From Sphaeroforma sirkka (Eukaryota > Opisthokonta > Ichthyosporea > Ichthyophonida): a stretch of 25,000 nucleotides of DNA. Both the position numbers and the translations under genes were made by a program. This document shows positions 1 through 10,165 of this stretch, piece after piece. The notes under the pieces were generated by a model, which did not search any database, had not been told where the DNA came from, and saw nothing but the letters and a program-made list of their open reading frames with translations. The first letter of the stretch is position 1; every line of letters starts with the position of its first letter. The stretch is from the NCBI GenBank assembly GCA_001586965.3, contig LUCW03000524.1, positions 52,501 to 77,500 of the forward strand, in the 5' to 3' direction.

Positions 1-2
1 TC

Positions 3-301
3 ATCATTCAGAACAAGTACCGTATCGGAGGAGCTGAAGATCCCCAAGTATGGCATGACAATCCACCAGTACAACATATGTTTGTACTGTAACAATCATG
101 TTGTGTTGTTTCTATCTTGAAGTTGATGCCCCTGTCGTTTCAGTGCCCCCGATTTTTAGTCCTCAATGACTGTGTAGGAGTTGTTTGTCAGATCCAAATC
201 ACACAAGAAGCAATGATACTTGCCATCTAATATAATCTATCTTACTTTCTTGGCAGGAATTTGTTGAGATCTTCGATGAAATTGCGGCTTCTAGTCAATA
301 A
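3..301 (+). CDS. possible 3' terminal exons of an unknown gene
   Basis: Three short open segments join in one frame through GT...AG introns: 3-47, 144-173 and 257-301. The introns would be 48-143 (96 nt, donor GTATGG, acceptor tcgtttcag) and 174-256 (83 nt, donor GTAGGA, acceptor tttcttggcag). The peptide reads IIQNKYRIGGAEDPQ, then CPRFLVLNDC, then EFVEIFDEIAASSQ and a TAA stop at 299-301. All junctions are phase 0, and the composition looks like soluble protein. In the same frame the first donor could instead be at 69 or 84, so that junction is open. The protein family is not recognised, and the gene would begin left of the window. The call rests only on frame consistency and splice signals; chance agreement is possible for exons this short. 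Confidence 0.35.
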
Positions 302-1420
302 CTGGGTGTCTAACCCTCTGGGCGAGCTCCTGACGAGCAACCGTGCGATGAGTTCTCCCGCATGGTTCAGTACACAGTATAGGCTGGTCCTTTGCTTGGT
401 ATTTGGCGTATCTAGTGCTTCCACAATTACGGTACGTAACAATGTAAACTCATCAAAAGAGCCCAGCTCACCCTGGCAATATCAAACGAATATTACAGGT
501 ATCTAATACAAAAAGACCTGAACGGAAAATGTAATACTGTGCCGTACGCGCAGATTGGCAACGAAATAAAATTCACATATAATAGCAAAAAGAATGATTA
601 TTAGGAGGTTTTTTATAGCCTTCTAAATTAGAACTTTCGACGAGAATTTTGTATGTATATATGGACATTAAATTCAAATATATACAAACTCCAGAGGGCA
701 CAATCGGTATCTACGCGCATATCAGCTACTGAATAAATCCGCATCTATTCTCGAAGTACGAATCAGGAATATTTGTGTCGATGCGTTATTGGCACTACAT
801 ATTTCCAAACTAACTACGCACAAACTGAGAAAATATTTACTACTGTGCGATATAAACTTTACGCGCTACAAATTGCAGGCACACACGGCAACTAAAACGA
901 AGATGCACCAAATTAAAAAAACCGCTACCATATGTATCCAGTTTAAAATTCGCCTGGCATACCATAGGCAGTCGAACCAGAAACATGCGTCAGGCTACAC
1001 AGAAGATATATGCTTATGGATTCAAATCGTGAGCAAATTCTAGACGCAAACCATATACGTAGTAGTCAGTCCAATGACCACCGTCCAATAACAGTTGACA
1101 CGCCAGTCTAGCGTGCTCATTTATTGGGTGTCTCCTTTACGTGTGGTGGAGTTAAACATGCACGGTGCCCCCTACCCGTGTCTCTAAGCCAAAGATTCTA
1201 ACTTAAATAACAGTCTAGGCTGGTCATTTCCACTCTATGATCATTTTCTCCGAAGGTGGATGCAGGTTATCTCATTTAGCAATGTATGTAAGTCAAGCAC
1301 TTGTGATCGATCCTCCTTCTGGAGCGCAATAAGACCACTTTGACTACACATACCACCGTCCAATGATCATGGAGCGTGCTACAATAGGCTTATATCACCC
1401 ACCATGAAAGTGCTATAGGC
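302..1420. other. intergenic stretch, no gene recognised
   Basis: AT-rich sequence with only short unsupported open frames. A 13-base motif, ACCACCGTCCAAT, appears twice (about 1078-1090 and 1350-1362), each time followed within 35 bases by AGCGTGCT. This hints at an old dispersed repeat. Nothing else stands out. Confidence 0.4.
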
Positions 1421-1529
1421 TTATGCCCTGTTGTTATCATCGAGCGGATGGACTCCACATGCCAACTATTATGCCGATGCTGGGAAAGCCTGTCTGGACG
1501 CTCGGCGATGCCTACCCAGAATTGGAGAC

Positions 1530-1757
1530 TCAGCTTTTTTTAACTTGGAAGGTTCGACTCGTATGCAATGTGAAAGTATCGCAAAAGCACCGAGGGCAGT
1601 ATTCCCACCTGAAACCATCCGACGCTGAGGTGAAGGTGTGCCCGTTAAAACGCAATGTGCGCAAACAAAAGGTGACGATTGATCCAAAGGATCGAAGAAA
1701 TCGACCACATTGTGATGCTGTGCTCGTTAAAACTACTACTATGATGATACGTTCCAA
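1530..1757 (-). pseudogene. zinc-ribbon-like fragment, possibly Merlin/IS1016-type transposase
   Basis: A minus-strand frame contains DGFRWEYCPRCFCDTFTLHT followed by SRTFQ. This resembles the N-terminal zinc ribbon of IS1016/ISXO2-like (Merlin) transposases, where a C-x2-C pair is followed by a DGYxWRC....C block and then a short Ser/Arg/Phe-rich stretch. A possible partner pair, CAHC, lies just upstream but in another minus frame, so if this is one domain it is frame-shifted and dead. No DDE catalytic domain or terminal inverted repeats were found around it. A 147-codon plus-strand frame starting with ATG at 1423 overlaps the same bases and could be the real coding strand instead. Seen: the Cys pattern and aromatic spacing. 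Inferred: the family. Confidence 0.25.
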
Positions 1758-1911
1758 GACGTGTTTGGCTGCGACCTCTTCCGAGACGTCCTACGCACAA
1801 CATTGCCTGAATCACCTGAAGCATGAGTCCGTGCAGTTCTCAAGTACCAGGTCAGATCGGCATTGAGTCGCGTGCAAGCTAGGTCTAATGATAGACGCTT
1901 ATACAATGTGC

Positions 1912-2230
1912 TCATCGCAGCACTTCGTGTGGTTTGTTTTGTTTCTGAAGGCGCGAGCTCTGTCGTCGTGGTATCCACTCGTTCTTATCATACTTCAGTC
2001 GCTTGCCCCGAACGGCCTTCTTCCGCACAGTCAGACATGTACACAAGGCGTGCACGCAGACACATCCGTAAGCATGTGCACGCAGAAGTGATTCTGTGTC
2101 TTTATCAACGTCCGAGTCTCTGTCCGAATCCGTGACTGCTTCGGCTGGAATATTGTTCGCCTCCAGTAGACCTCGGGTGGCGCGCGTGCGTTTCAGTGCA
2201 TATATGAAGCAATGCTTTTTGCGCTGCGTA
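1912..2230 (-). CDS. possible downstream exon of the ATXN7-like gene (SCA7-tail-like)
   Basis: A minus-strand open segment follows a plausible acceptor (ccactacgcag, reading into RKKHCFIYALKRTRATRGLL) and runs to a TGA at 1912. It has an acidic Asp/Ser stretch (TDSDRDSDVDKDTESLL) and then a basic stretch with TVRKKAVRGKRLKYDK. In Ataxin-7 the SCA7 domain ends with a comparable block, LTQRRAVQGRRKRFD. The two line up without gaps over 15 positions with Ala-Val, Gly, Arg and Asp kept and several Lys/Arg exchanges. The Cys and His residues just before it (CVCVHALCTC) do not fall in the SCA7 zinc spacing. Its phase does not join exon 3 of the upstream gene directly, so another exon would be needed. 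It could be part of that gene, a separate small gene, or chance. Confidence 0.3.
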
Positions 2231-2432
2231 GTGGCGTGGATTGAAAATATACAAGAATAAGCGTAGGAATCAGAAAGGATAAACAGTATACCAAACGCAG
2301 GATAGATTCGACAAGGCACTACCAGCTATTCAGAGCAATATACTGTGCATAAGAGCAATCAGATACGCCCGATGGACTCGTGTATGTCATCTCGGAAACC
2401 GATTCTTTTTGAAGAAACACACACCTTTTTAC

Positions 2433-3559
2433 CCAGAAGTCGTGCTGATGGTGGTCCAATCGGTGGCAGTGCCAAGTGCGCGAACTTGACTGCGTGCGGA
2501 GGCGATAACCTATCTGCATGGGATTGGACTAATCCAAACAAACAAAAAAACATTCACACATGAAGAAAACAGGTACATTGATAATGTATGGTCGAGACTA
2601 GACAAGCTGGAAAAAGCCTTCTGAGCTACAATCTCTATCTCAAGATTTGACACTGTGATGAAGATATAGCATGTGAAGTGGAACCGGGCATTGCATACAG
2701 AAAAAACAGCAGGTGTTTGTTGTCTCTCACTACACAGCACACCATATAAGCTACAGAGATATATAACACATACCCATATGAGAAACGAAAGCTGATTCCT
2801 TCACAACATCGTCACAGTGTCTGCACCTGACAGTCAACAGCGTGTCTAACAGAGGATATTGTCCAAATATAGGCATGTCATCTCGGAAAAGCCTCATAGC
2901 ATGACCCTCATCAACTATTCCATCGAATTTTACTGAAGGCATTTCTATTTCAGCGACATCGTCTGCAGATCACAAAGCCGATATATGAGAAAACGTGCAC
3001 ATATATTGAAATGCGCTGAATTATAGCATTTGCTTTCATCAACATACTATATCTAAAAAGAGTATGTATTTGAATGAAAAAAAATAGCGCGACAGATATT
3101 TTATCATACTCAATTTGTAGGTAAGGATGTATAGCTCCCCGGCAGAATACAATACAACACCTAAACGCATACTGAACATTTCGGCGTTTTCAAGAACTTA
3201 CCAGGTAGTATCTTGGCCTCGGCCTCAAGTTTGCTAAGTAGGGCCATCCACGAATCGGCCTCTGGTATTGATCGTAACTCATTTGGATCGCATGCGACAT
3301 CAGATTGTCCGAACTGCTGATTTGTATCTACGGGAGATTCACTAGCCATGGAGTGAGTGTCACTCGCGTTAGGTGTTGCATACGCCTCGAGTCCGCACTC
3401 AAGCGCGCATTCGTCAGCTGTTTTATTGGTATCTAAGCTGTGAGAGTCGCCATCGACCAGATGGAGACGACTATCGACAGAATGCCCTTCGTATAATACA
3501 GACGGCACAGAATTCGTCTTCGTGGGTACTTCCGTCAGCACATTCGCCACAATAGAGGT
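2433..3559 (-). CDS. ATXN7: Ataxin-7-like SAGA deubiquitinase-module subunit (partial, three exons)
   Basis: Ataxin-7 (Sgf73 in yeast) anchors the histone H2B deubiquitinase module (USP22/Ubp8) in the SAGA coactivator complex in the nucleus. Three minus-strand exons are visible: 3202-3559, 2774-2962 and 2433-2513. Introns are 2963-3201 (donor GTAAGT, acceptor gatctgcag) and 2514-2773 (donor GTATGT, acceptor cccatgcag), both phase 1. Exon 1 encodes an acidic, Ser/Thr-rich lead ending in ADSWMALLSKLEAEAKILP, matching the SW...W..ASKLP lead of animal ATXN7. Exon 2 encodes GHAMRLFRDDMPIFGQY then CRHCDDVVKESAFVSHM. Animal ATXN7 has VMGLCREDMPIFG and CNDCNQVVKPQAFQSHY at the same spacing, the first zinc finger. 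The last zinc ligand would be encoded across the exon 2/3 junction and is not clear. Exon 3 is Pro-rich. No ATG opens exon 1; an acceptor (taattcag at 3560) suggests a further 5' exon. The 3' part, including the SCA7 domain, is not resolved. Confidence 0.8.
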
Positions 3560-3831
3560 CTGAATTATAAAATCCGGTAATGAGTGCTAGCGTTCTACCG
3601 CTTCTTGGATACGACCGCGCACAGATTCACATGGCGACGATTTATAAGATCTCAAGCTCACTTTCACTTTCTTATTTTCTGATCATTTTGTCTATTTTTT
3701 TTCTTTTCGTGAGCGATATTGAGTGTGACGCTAGAGACGTACGATACTTCTGCAACACTACAAAAGAACGTACAGTAAATCGAACAATGATCCACCTTGC
3801 AAGGCACATGTATATATGAATGTATAAGAAT
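3560..3831. other. sequence upstream of the ATXN7-like exon, no gene recognised
   Basis: This should hold either an intron or the 5' region of the ATXN7-like gene. No first exon with an ATG in a compatible phase could be identified. It contains T-rich runs and merges into TA-rich DNA at its right end. Confidence 0.3.
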
Positions 3832-4263
<432 letters not shown>

Positions 4264-6305
4264 ATTATTGTGACCAGACTAATTGAAATATATCCAGCTC
4301 TGAATGGCCTGCAACTATTTCCGAAACATTGGGCAGGTTCGTCCCACGTATCCAAAGAGCGTCTCAACAAATCCAACCGAGTAATGATTAAAACTATTTA
4401 ATAGCTCAGCGTCAACTAAAGAGGACGTAAAGACTGTACAATGTAGAACACAGATGGCCTAAATGAGAGGTGATACTATACTAATATTCATTTAAATTTA
4501 TGCACAACCCCCCACACACTACATAATGGCATAACACGCTGGAGTACTGCCAGACGTGTAACTGGAGTGGAAATCGAATATCTTTCATGAGTCCGACAAA
4601 TAAGTCCATCAAAAAAATGAGTACTAGCACAATATACGACGATTCCTTCAACTAATTTAAAGCACACAAAGAACTAAAACGATTCCTTCATTTGATATTA
4701 AGCAAACAAAGCACTGATTCAACTACATCACATATTCCGGTGCCCTCGACAGAGATAAAAAACTGGCGGAATAGTATGAATAAATAGAAACAGAAATACC
4801 AGTGAGTCAGAAAAATCCCGATCCTCCGTCCGTTTACGACCCAATTGGTACAATGGTGATGGTTTGCGTGGTTGTGACGAGTTTCTGGCAACGCACAGCT
4901 TCCGTCGCCCGCGTCCACGCTGAGACATTGCTCGCTGACTTGGATTCAACTTTGCGTACCATGTGCCACAATCAGAAACCGTTTGTATACACACTGAATC
5001 GTTCAATTTAAACACTGATTGTAAATTTCTAATATCGACTGTCTCGACTTTATATGAGTATCTTCTGTGCTTACAACGTTATGCCTCCAAGTACATCCGC
5101 CGGTCGGTGTGTTGCGAGGCGAGTGTTTATCAGAATATCAAAAATCTTTGTTCCACAAGGTTACTGGCGTATGTGGTATATGATGCATACAACACAAGCA
5201 ATATACTTTCTAACTTTCCCTTTCTACTTCATGTTGTTTTGAAGCCAACGGATTGTATTTCAACGACCTAAGTATGACACTAAGAGGCAGTGGGGAGGAG
5301 GACTGGGTCACTGGAATGTCTACGATATTCTGTTCTTGTTCAAGTGCTTTTGCGCGGGCATGGGACCTTGTCACCGGGCCTTGGGGCCTTGGGCTTCATA
5401 CACAGAGAATGGTTTTAAAAAATTGCCCCAGGTTGAAATCGACAAATACACACAACACACAAGTCAAAAGGAGTGAAGAGTTAAGACTGAAGAGAGGTCA
5501 GAGGCAGAGAGAGATAGGGAAAACTCGAAAAGAGAGGGAAAGGCTATGCAAAACATTTAAAAATTTCGGGAGTAAAAATAAAAATAGTAGAGATATTTAT
5601 ATTTTTATAGCCATGTTCGATTTCAGAAGGCTTTGAGATAGTATAGATAGTATTTAAAATTAAAAAATATATTCCGGAGCGGCTAAAATACTCTGAAAAG
5701 CAAGACAAACATAAAGGCCGAAATATAGGTGTATATTTAGAGTTTCGGACTCGAAACGCCCAACCCTGAGGACTAGAGCCCCAAGTGAATATTGGTCAAT
5801 TATTGGCCAATTTCTAGTGAGTGTGTTCGAATTGGGTACATTTCTCTCTCTAGCAACGAATTTTATTTGGGGCGTCCCTATCAAGCCTCACAGGGCCCTT
5901 CAAATATTTTGAGGTATGCAACTGTGCATGGCATGGTTCAATTTTGCTCAGCAACAGACAAAGCAGTGGACTCTTGTTGTGTGTGTGTCTTTGTCACTGT
6001 GAGTCTGTGTGAAAGTGAACTCGCCCAACAACGGTTACGGGGAAGACAAGCACTCAGTTAGTCATAAGGGCAGGGGGGGGGGGGGCAATAAAAAAATAAA
6101 AACGGAAACACGCGCCCTATCCGAGCCTTTTTTGGAATTGAAGGTAAACTTATGTGATAATGTTTTTATGTAGAACAAATATAAATTTCAAAGACTATCC
6201 TTTCCGAAACAAATATAAATAAACCGATTTAGTTTTTCGTTTTCTTTTAAAACTTTCCTTTTATTTACAGCTTTTTATTCACATAATTTTCATTTCCACA
6301 AGCAT
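4264..6305. other. long intergenic stretch without a convincing gene
   Basis: Only unsupported open frames of 60-127 codons occur, on both strands and overlapping one another. The longest (5253-5636, plus) turns into a Lys/Arg/Glu-rich purine tract and shows no domain. There is a homopolymer of 13 G at 6073-6085 followed by an A-rich tract. The direct repeat GATTCCTTCA (about 4642 and 4681), each followed by AGCA(C/A)ACAAAG-like sequence, suggests a small local duplication. Confidence 0.4.
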
Positions 6306-6379
6306 ATCCGGATGGTCTAGCTGGTTATGACGGCTGCTTAACACGCAGCAGGCCGGCGGTTCAAGTCCGCCTCTGGAAA
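6306..6379 (+). tRNA. tRNA-Val (anticodon AAC)
   Basis: A cloverleaf folds directly. The anticodon stem GCTGC/GCAGC flanks the loop TTAACAC (anticodon AAC, reading GUU valine codons). The T arm is GGCGG-TTCAAGT-CCGCC. The D arm is GTCT...TGAC with three pairs. The acceptor stem is ATCCGGA/TCTGGAA with six of seven pairs (one G-T) and an A-A clash at the terminal 1-72 pair. The internal polymerase III promoter is intact: A box TGGTCTAGCTGG at 6313-6324 and B box GGTTCAAGTCC at 6358-6368. No intron is present. The A-A end pair and the T-T at 13-22 leave some doubt about whether this copy is fully functional. Confidence 0.85.
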
Positions 6380-6383
6380 TTAA

Positions 6384-6393
6384 TTTTGTTTTT
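6384..6393 (+). terminator. polymerase III terminator of the tRNA-Val gene
   Basis: TTTTGTTTTT begins five bases after the discriminator base of the tRNA. Runs of four or more T on the coding strand are the standard stop signal for RNA polymerase III. Confidence 0.75.
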
Positions 6394-6479
6394 GCTTGAA
6401 AAAGATTATAGCTTTTGCAGGTCATGTCATAAATTAGGAACGCCTATGTGGTTACCAAGGCATACGATAAGGTTGCTCG

Positions 6480-6628
6480 CCTGCGTGATCGAGGATACTA
6501 AAGCTTTACCAAGAGGCAGTCCCGATCATTCTCACACAAGCTACCACTGCTGAATCCTAGCTGACTTAAATTGTATCTTAGTTTTTATAACATAGTTTAA
6601 AACATAGAAATATTCATCGAAGTTTACA
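6480..6628 (+). repeat. LTR end fragment of the Ty3/Gypsy family in this window
   Basis: About 149 bases match the right-hand end of the solo LTR at 22742-23333, starting at CTGCGTGATCGAGGAT and ending at the LTR terminus GTTTACA. The left four-fifths of the LTR is absent. It lies in the same orientation as the solo LTR, opposite to the complete element, and 100 bases downstream of the tRNA-Val gene. It is a fossil of an earlier insertion. Confidence 0.85.
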
Positions 6629-7111
6629 CACCTTTCCTAATCCAGGTATGATGCCTAGTCGATGACGGGCAACTTAGGACTTGTCTGGAATTCTACAATG
6701 AAGGTTTTCGTCTCAAGGTGTGTAGCCCCATGTGTTGTTGAGTGGATATGTACCATTGCGTCGGAGTCTATCAATGACGTAGTAAGTGTGTTTCTATTTT
6801 ATATGCTGTGTGTGGGATTATTGTAGTGCCCTGTGGAGTTATAGTATAGGTAGCACGATCAATAAGATGATAAGCTTATCACGTCGACGCTTGCAGATGC
6901 CCTTTGGAACACACGTTACCTCCCGCTGAAGATGACACTCACACATACTAAGCCTAAACTTTCCAACTACATGGGATTCCCACTCTCCCACGGAATACGA
7001 GGGATCAACCTGAGAATACCTGGTTGCAGCATTGTCCCTGGGTATTGCCTCTTTCTACGCTTATGGCCTTCATGGCTTCGGCTGACGACATATATACTTA
7101 CATTTGTACGC
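6629..7111. other. intergenic stretch, nothing recognised
   Basis: No repeat, RNA gene or convincing coding frame was seen between the LTR fragment and the exon candidate at 7112. The open frame on the plus strand at 6932-7186 overlaps the better minus-strand candidate. Confidence 0.35.
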
Positions 7112-7444
7112 TTAACAAGTCCGTTTAATTGTGATGACGCCTGTAGATACATATGTAATCTTGACATGTTGCTGTGTGTTTGTTGATGCCGTAGAAAAGT
7201 GTAGATCTTTACAGTGAACTGTTTGCGATGGATTATTTGCCTGTATCAGTATAGAAACAGTTGATTGTATCGTCTTCGGGCTTAAGGGTGCAGACGGAAA
7301 GTCTGTGTTTACTTCTACGTGTTTCATGTTGCAGATTTGCTCGCTTGGACAGACGTTGGCCGTTTCCATATCGGAATAACATAATTGTGCAGTAGGTGTA
7401 TCACTTATTGGTGTACGATAGCGATAAACGTCGAGGCCCACAAC
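7112..7444 (-). CDS. possible last exon of an unknown protein gene
   Basis: A 110-codon minus-strand frame runs from a good acceptor (ttgcaaatgctttacag, then GTTGTGGGC) to a TAA at 7112-7114. It begins VVGLDVYRYRTPISDTPTAQ and continues with a Thr/Ser-rich, mildly acidic sequence that includes six Cys and no obvious domain. It has no ATG near its start, which fits an internal or terminal exon rather than a complete gene. The complete LTR element begins 57 bases upstream of this exon on the minus strand, so any preceding intron has been invaded or cut by it. Family unknown. Low-complexity bias is absent, which favours real coding. Confidence 0.42.
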   Translation of the reverse strand, partial: VVGLDVYRYRTPISDTPTAQLCYSDMETANVCPSEQICNMKHVEVNTDFPSAPLSPKTIQSTVSILIQANNPSQTVHCKDLHFSTASTNTQQHVKITYVSTGVITIKRTC

Positions 7445-7501
7445 CTGTAAAGCATTTGCAATTATGTAACAGGTGACTCTAATTGTCCCTCTTCTGATGG
7501 T

Positions 7502-8096
7502 TGTAAACTTCGATGGAAATAACTAAGTTTCAAACTATATTAAACTAAAATACAATTTAGTCAGTTAGGATTTAGCAGTGGTAGCTTGTGTAAGAATGAT
7601 CGGGACTGCCTCTTGTTAGGAGCATAAATATCCTCGATCACACAGGGCGTACCTCTAGCTGTTCTTTATTAAATAATTTTCACTAGAAGTACTAAATGTT
7701 CATGACCACTTGCCTAATTTGTAAATAAACATAATAACGTAAGTCACGTTAATACATTAGCTGATATAAATAAAGTTCTATCTGAAGAAAAGTTAAAAAA
7801 AGAAAAAGACTTATTGGATTTTGGAGATTGGCGGGAGGACCAAAATCTATAAGTAGTAGTTCGGAGATTATAAAATTTAGTTTATAATATCCTACATCTA
7901 CTAATGTCTCAAATAGGTCCAAGTAGATGAGTCATACCAAATACTCAGGCTATTGGAGCCATCAAAGTGAATTTAGAACACTTTGGAAATATTGGAAAAA
8001 GAGCTTGTACTATATTATTTAAAATACAAATAAAAACCAATGTATTATCTCAATTGATCTTGATATTTTAGACTGACCGGAGGCCGTATTTCTACA
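7502..8096 (-). repeat. 3' LTR of the Ty3/Gypsy element
   Basis: 595 bp with TG...CA ends, nearly identical to 14616-15211. In coding orientation it carries an AATAAA polyadenylation-type signal (complement of 7665-7670). A short G-rich stretch (CTGGGGGCTA) lies just inside it in the place of the polypurine tract. Confidence 0.95.
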
Positions 8097-8223
8097 TAGC
8101 CCCCAGTAGCTTTTAGAACTACGAACGTACGTTAAGATACGATCTAGTTGGTAAAGCGAAAACCAAAGTACAAACGGTTTCGGTCATGACTTATCGAGTA
8201 AGTATGTGCCTATATGTACGAGT

Positions 8224-8997
8224 TTAAGACTCATGTTGTACTCTATGTCGTTTAGTATTTGGTCCAGTAACCATTTCCGATGTAGGCGCCTTACGTTTAT
8301 TATTTGGTAAGGTAATAGCCAAAGGCTGTTCTTCATTAGTAAGTAAGTTTGAACAATTTTCTGCACTGTTGGTAAGCAGATCAGAAAGTTTAGTCACGTA
8401 GGAAGTAGGTGGCAAATAGGGAATTTCAGATCCGTCAGGGTTTGTAGTCACCTGAGGAAACCCTTTTCGTTTATCTCGTGTGTTCTTATGTAAACGCTTA
8501 TTCCATTTCTTATTAAAGATACGAAGAAAGTCGCGAGATTCACGAAATGCATCGGAGGTTAGCCAAGCTACTGTCCCATCCATGAAACGGGTCTTGTAGT
8601 AAGTGTAACCGTCTTCGGATGTTTTGTCAATTATATCTTTGACTTGTGACTCCATAACTGGTACATCAGAATCAAATGAGCGAGCGAATGAGAGTTCGGA
8701 GGTAGGGATACGGTGAGTGCCTAGATTAGTTGCGCTAGTACCATCAATGTTATTCACTTCGTAAGTATCACTCTTCTCATCATGGTAGGAAATAACAAAA
8801 GGTCCTATCGTCTTAGAAGAGAGTTCGGTAACGTTGGCGTTTCGATTTATAATGTTAACGTAATCGCCGACTTTGAACTGAACAATGTTCTTAGTGTTAT
8901 TCCATCGGTCATACGCTTTAAGTAGGACGCGATTTTTTTGTGCTCGAGTAAACAGGGGTAAACAACGTTCTGCATATGCTCGATCTTTTGTAGCCAC
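8224..8997 (-). pseudogene. integrase C-terminal region with chromodomain-like tail (Gypsy fossil)
   Basis: This part of the fossil pol covers the DNA-binding C-terminal domain of integrase, with FKVGDYVNIINRN and a GPF-like stretch (KTIGPFVISYHDE). It is followed by VKDIIDKTSEDGYTYYKTRF and then DGTVAWLTSDAF. That run has the spacing of a chromodomain (I.D....G..YY..RF.DGT.AW....F), although the full aromatic cage is not evident. Such tails define chromoviruses within Ty3/Gypsy and steer integration to marked chromatin. Family membership is inferred from pattern only. Confidence 0.7.
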
Positions 8998-10165
8998 CGG
9001 GTTGCGTGTTTCTCGGGCACAGTTTTATCAAACGTTGCTTGTAATTCACTATAGCGGCCAAAGAAATAGTGAAACGGAGTGTTCCAGTTTGAGGATTCAT
9101 GCAGTTATTCATTTGAGTCTGAACCCATTTCAAATGATAAGGCCACATATCCTCAACGTCGTCTAGTGCGGTACGCAAGAGTTTCTTAAGTTCTCTATGA
9201 CGTGTCTCATTTGCACCCTGCGTTTGAGGTTTGTAAGGAACACCACGCCTATGGGTCATGCCTGATACAAGTATAAGTGCCTCCATTACGTCGGTACAAA
9301 ACTTACTACCGTTATCAGAACATAGTACTCGGGGAAACCGAAGTCATTGAAGACGTGATAGCATAATTCTGCCACTGTTTGTGGACGTTTGTTCGGTATT
9401 GCATAAAGCAAGTTATAGCCCGAAGCCACACATAAGAAATGACAGATATATACATCGCCAGTATGCTTGGATCGCGGGAGTTTAACCAAATCGACTATGA
9501 CTCGGCGCATCGGTTGGTCTTCTGTCACACTTTTAGGGTGCCCAACCGTATCGCTTGATCTGGTTCTTTTCACAATCAGTACAGCGTCGGTATACTTCAC
9601 GTATGGTTTCTTTCAGCGCCGGGTGATCAAGCCCTGCACGAATAGCCATTTTATAAGTATGCTCATATGCTCGATGCGTTAAATTATGTATAATTTTAAC
9701 TCTACTTTCGAGCTTCTCTAAGTCAGTCAGATTCTGTGTAACGCTGGCTGGATGAACCATAGTCCTGTTGGAAAGGGCAACCTCAATCAGTACAGCGTCG
9801 GTATACTTCACGTATGGTTTCTTTCAGCGCCGGGTGATCAAGCCCTGCACGAATAGCCATTTTATAAGTATGCTCATATGCTCGATGCGTTAAATTATGT
9901 ATAATTTTAACTCTACTTTCGAGCTCCTCTAAGTCAGTCAGATTCTGCGTAACGCTGGCTGGATGAACCATAGTCCTGTTGGAAAGGGCAACCTCAGTAT
10001 CAGGAGGGGTAGACTCCTGAGATACATAATTGGCAACATTAGATTGTTGAAGTATCTTCTTCAGTTGTTTCGCAACTCCTGGCTGTTCTTTAAGCAGCGC
10101 TTTAAGTAGTTGAGTGCGAGCTTCAGGTTCTCTTAGAGTTTTGAGTCTTTGATCCATGGCCTTAG
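8918..10165 (-). pseudogene. integrase region (Gypsy fossil)
   Basis: Integrase inserts the cDNA copy into the genome. Visible are an HHCC-type zinc region (HNLTHRAYEHTYKMA ... YRRCTDC), a core with an aspartate in VIVDLVKLPRSKHTG, and the region around the catalytic glutamate in QTQGANETRHRELKKLL. These are the usual retroviral-type integrase landmarks in their usual order. The region is broken. Confidence 0.85.

Noticed and set aside
789-1043. 84-codon plus-strand frame
   Set aside because: It has no supporting domain, splice or start context; composition is typical of AT-rich non-coding DNA.
1423-1866. 147-codon plus-strand frame with an ATG
   Set aside because: No recognisable domain, and the opposite strand carries a more motif-like zinc ribbon; it remains possible but unsupported.
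5253-5636. 127-codon plus-strand frame
   Set aside because: No domain, purine-rich low-complexity second half, and no supporting splice or start context.
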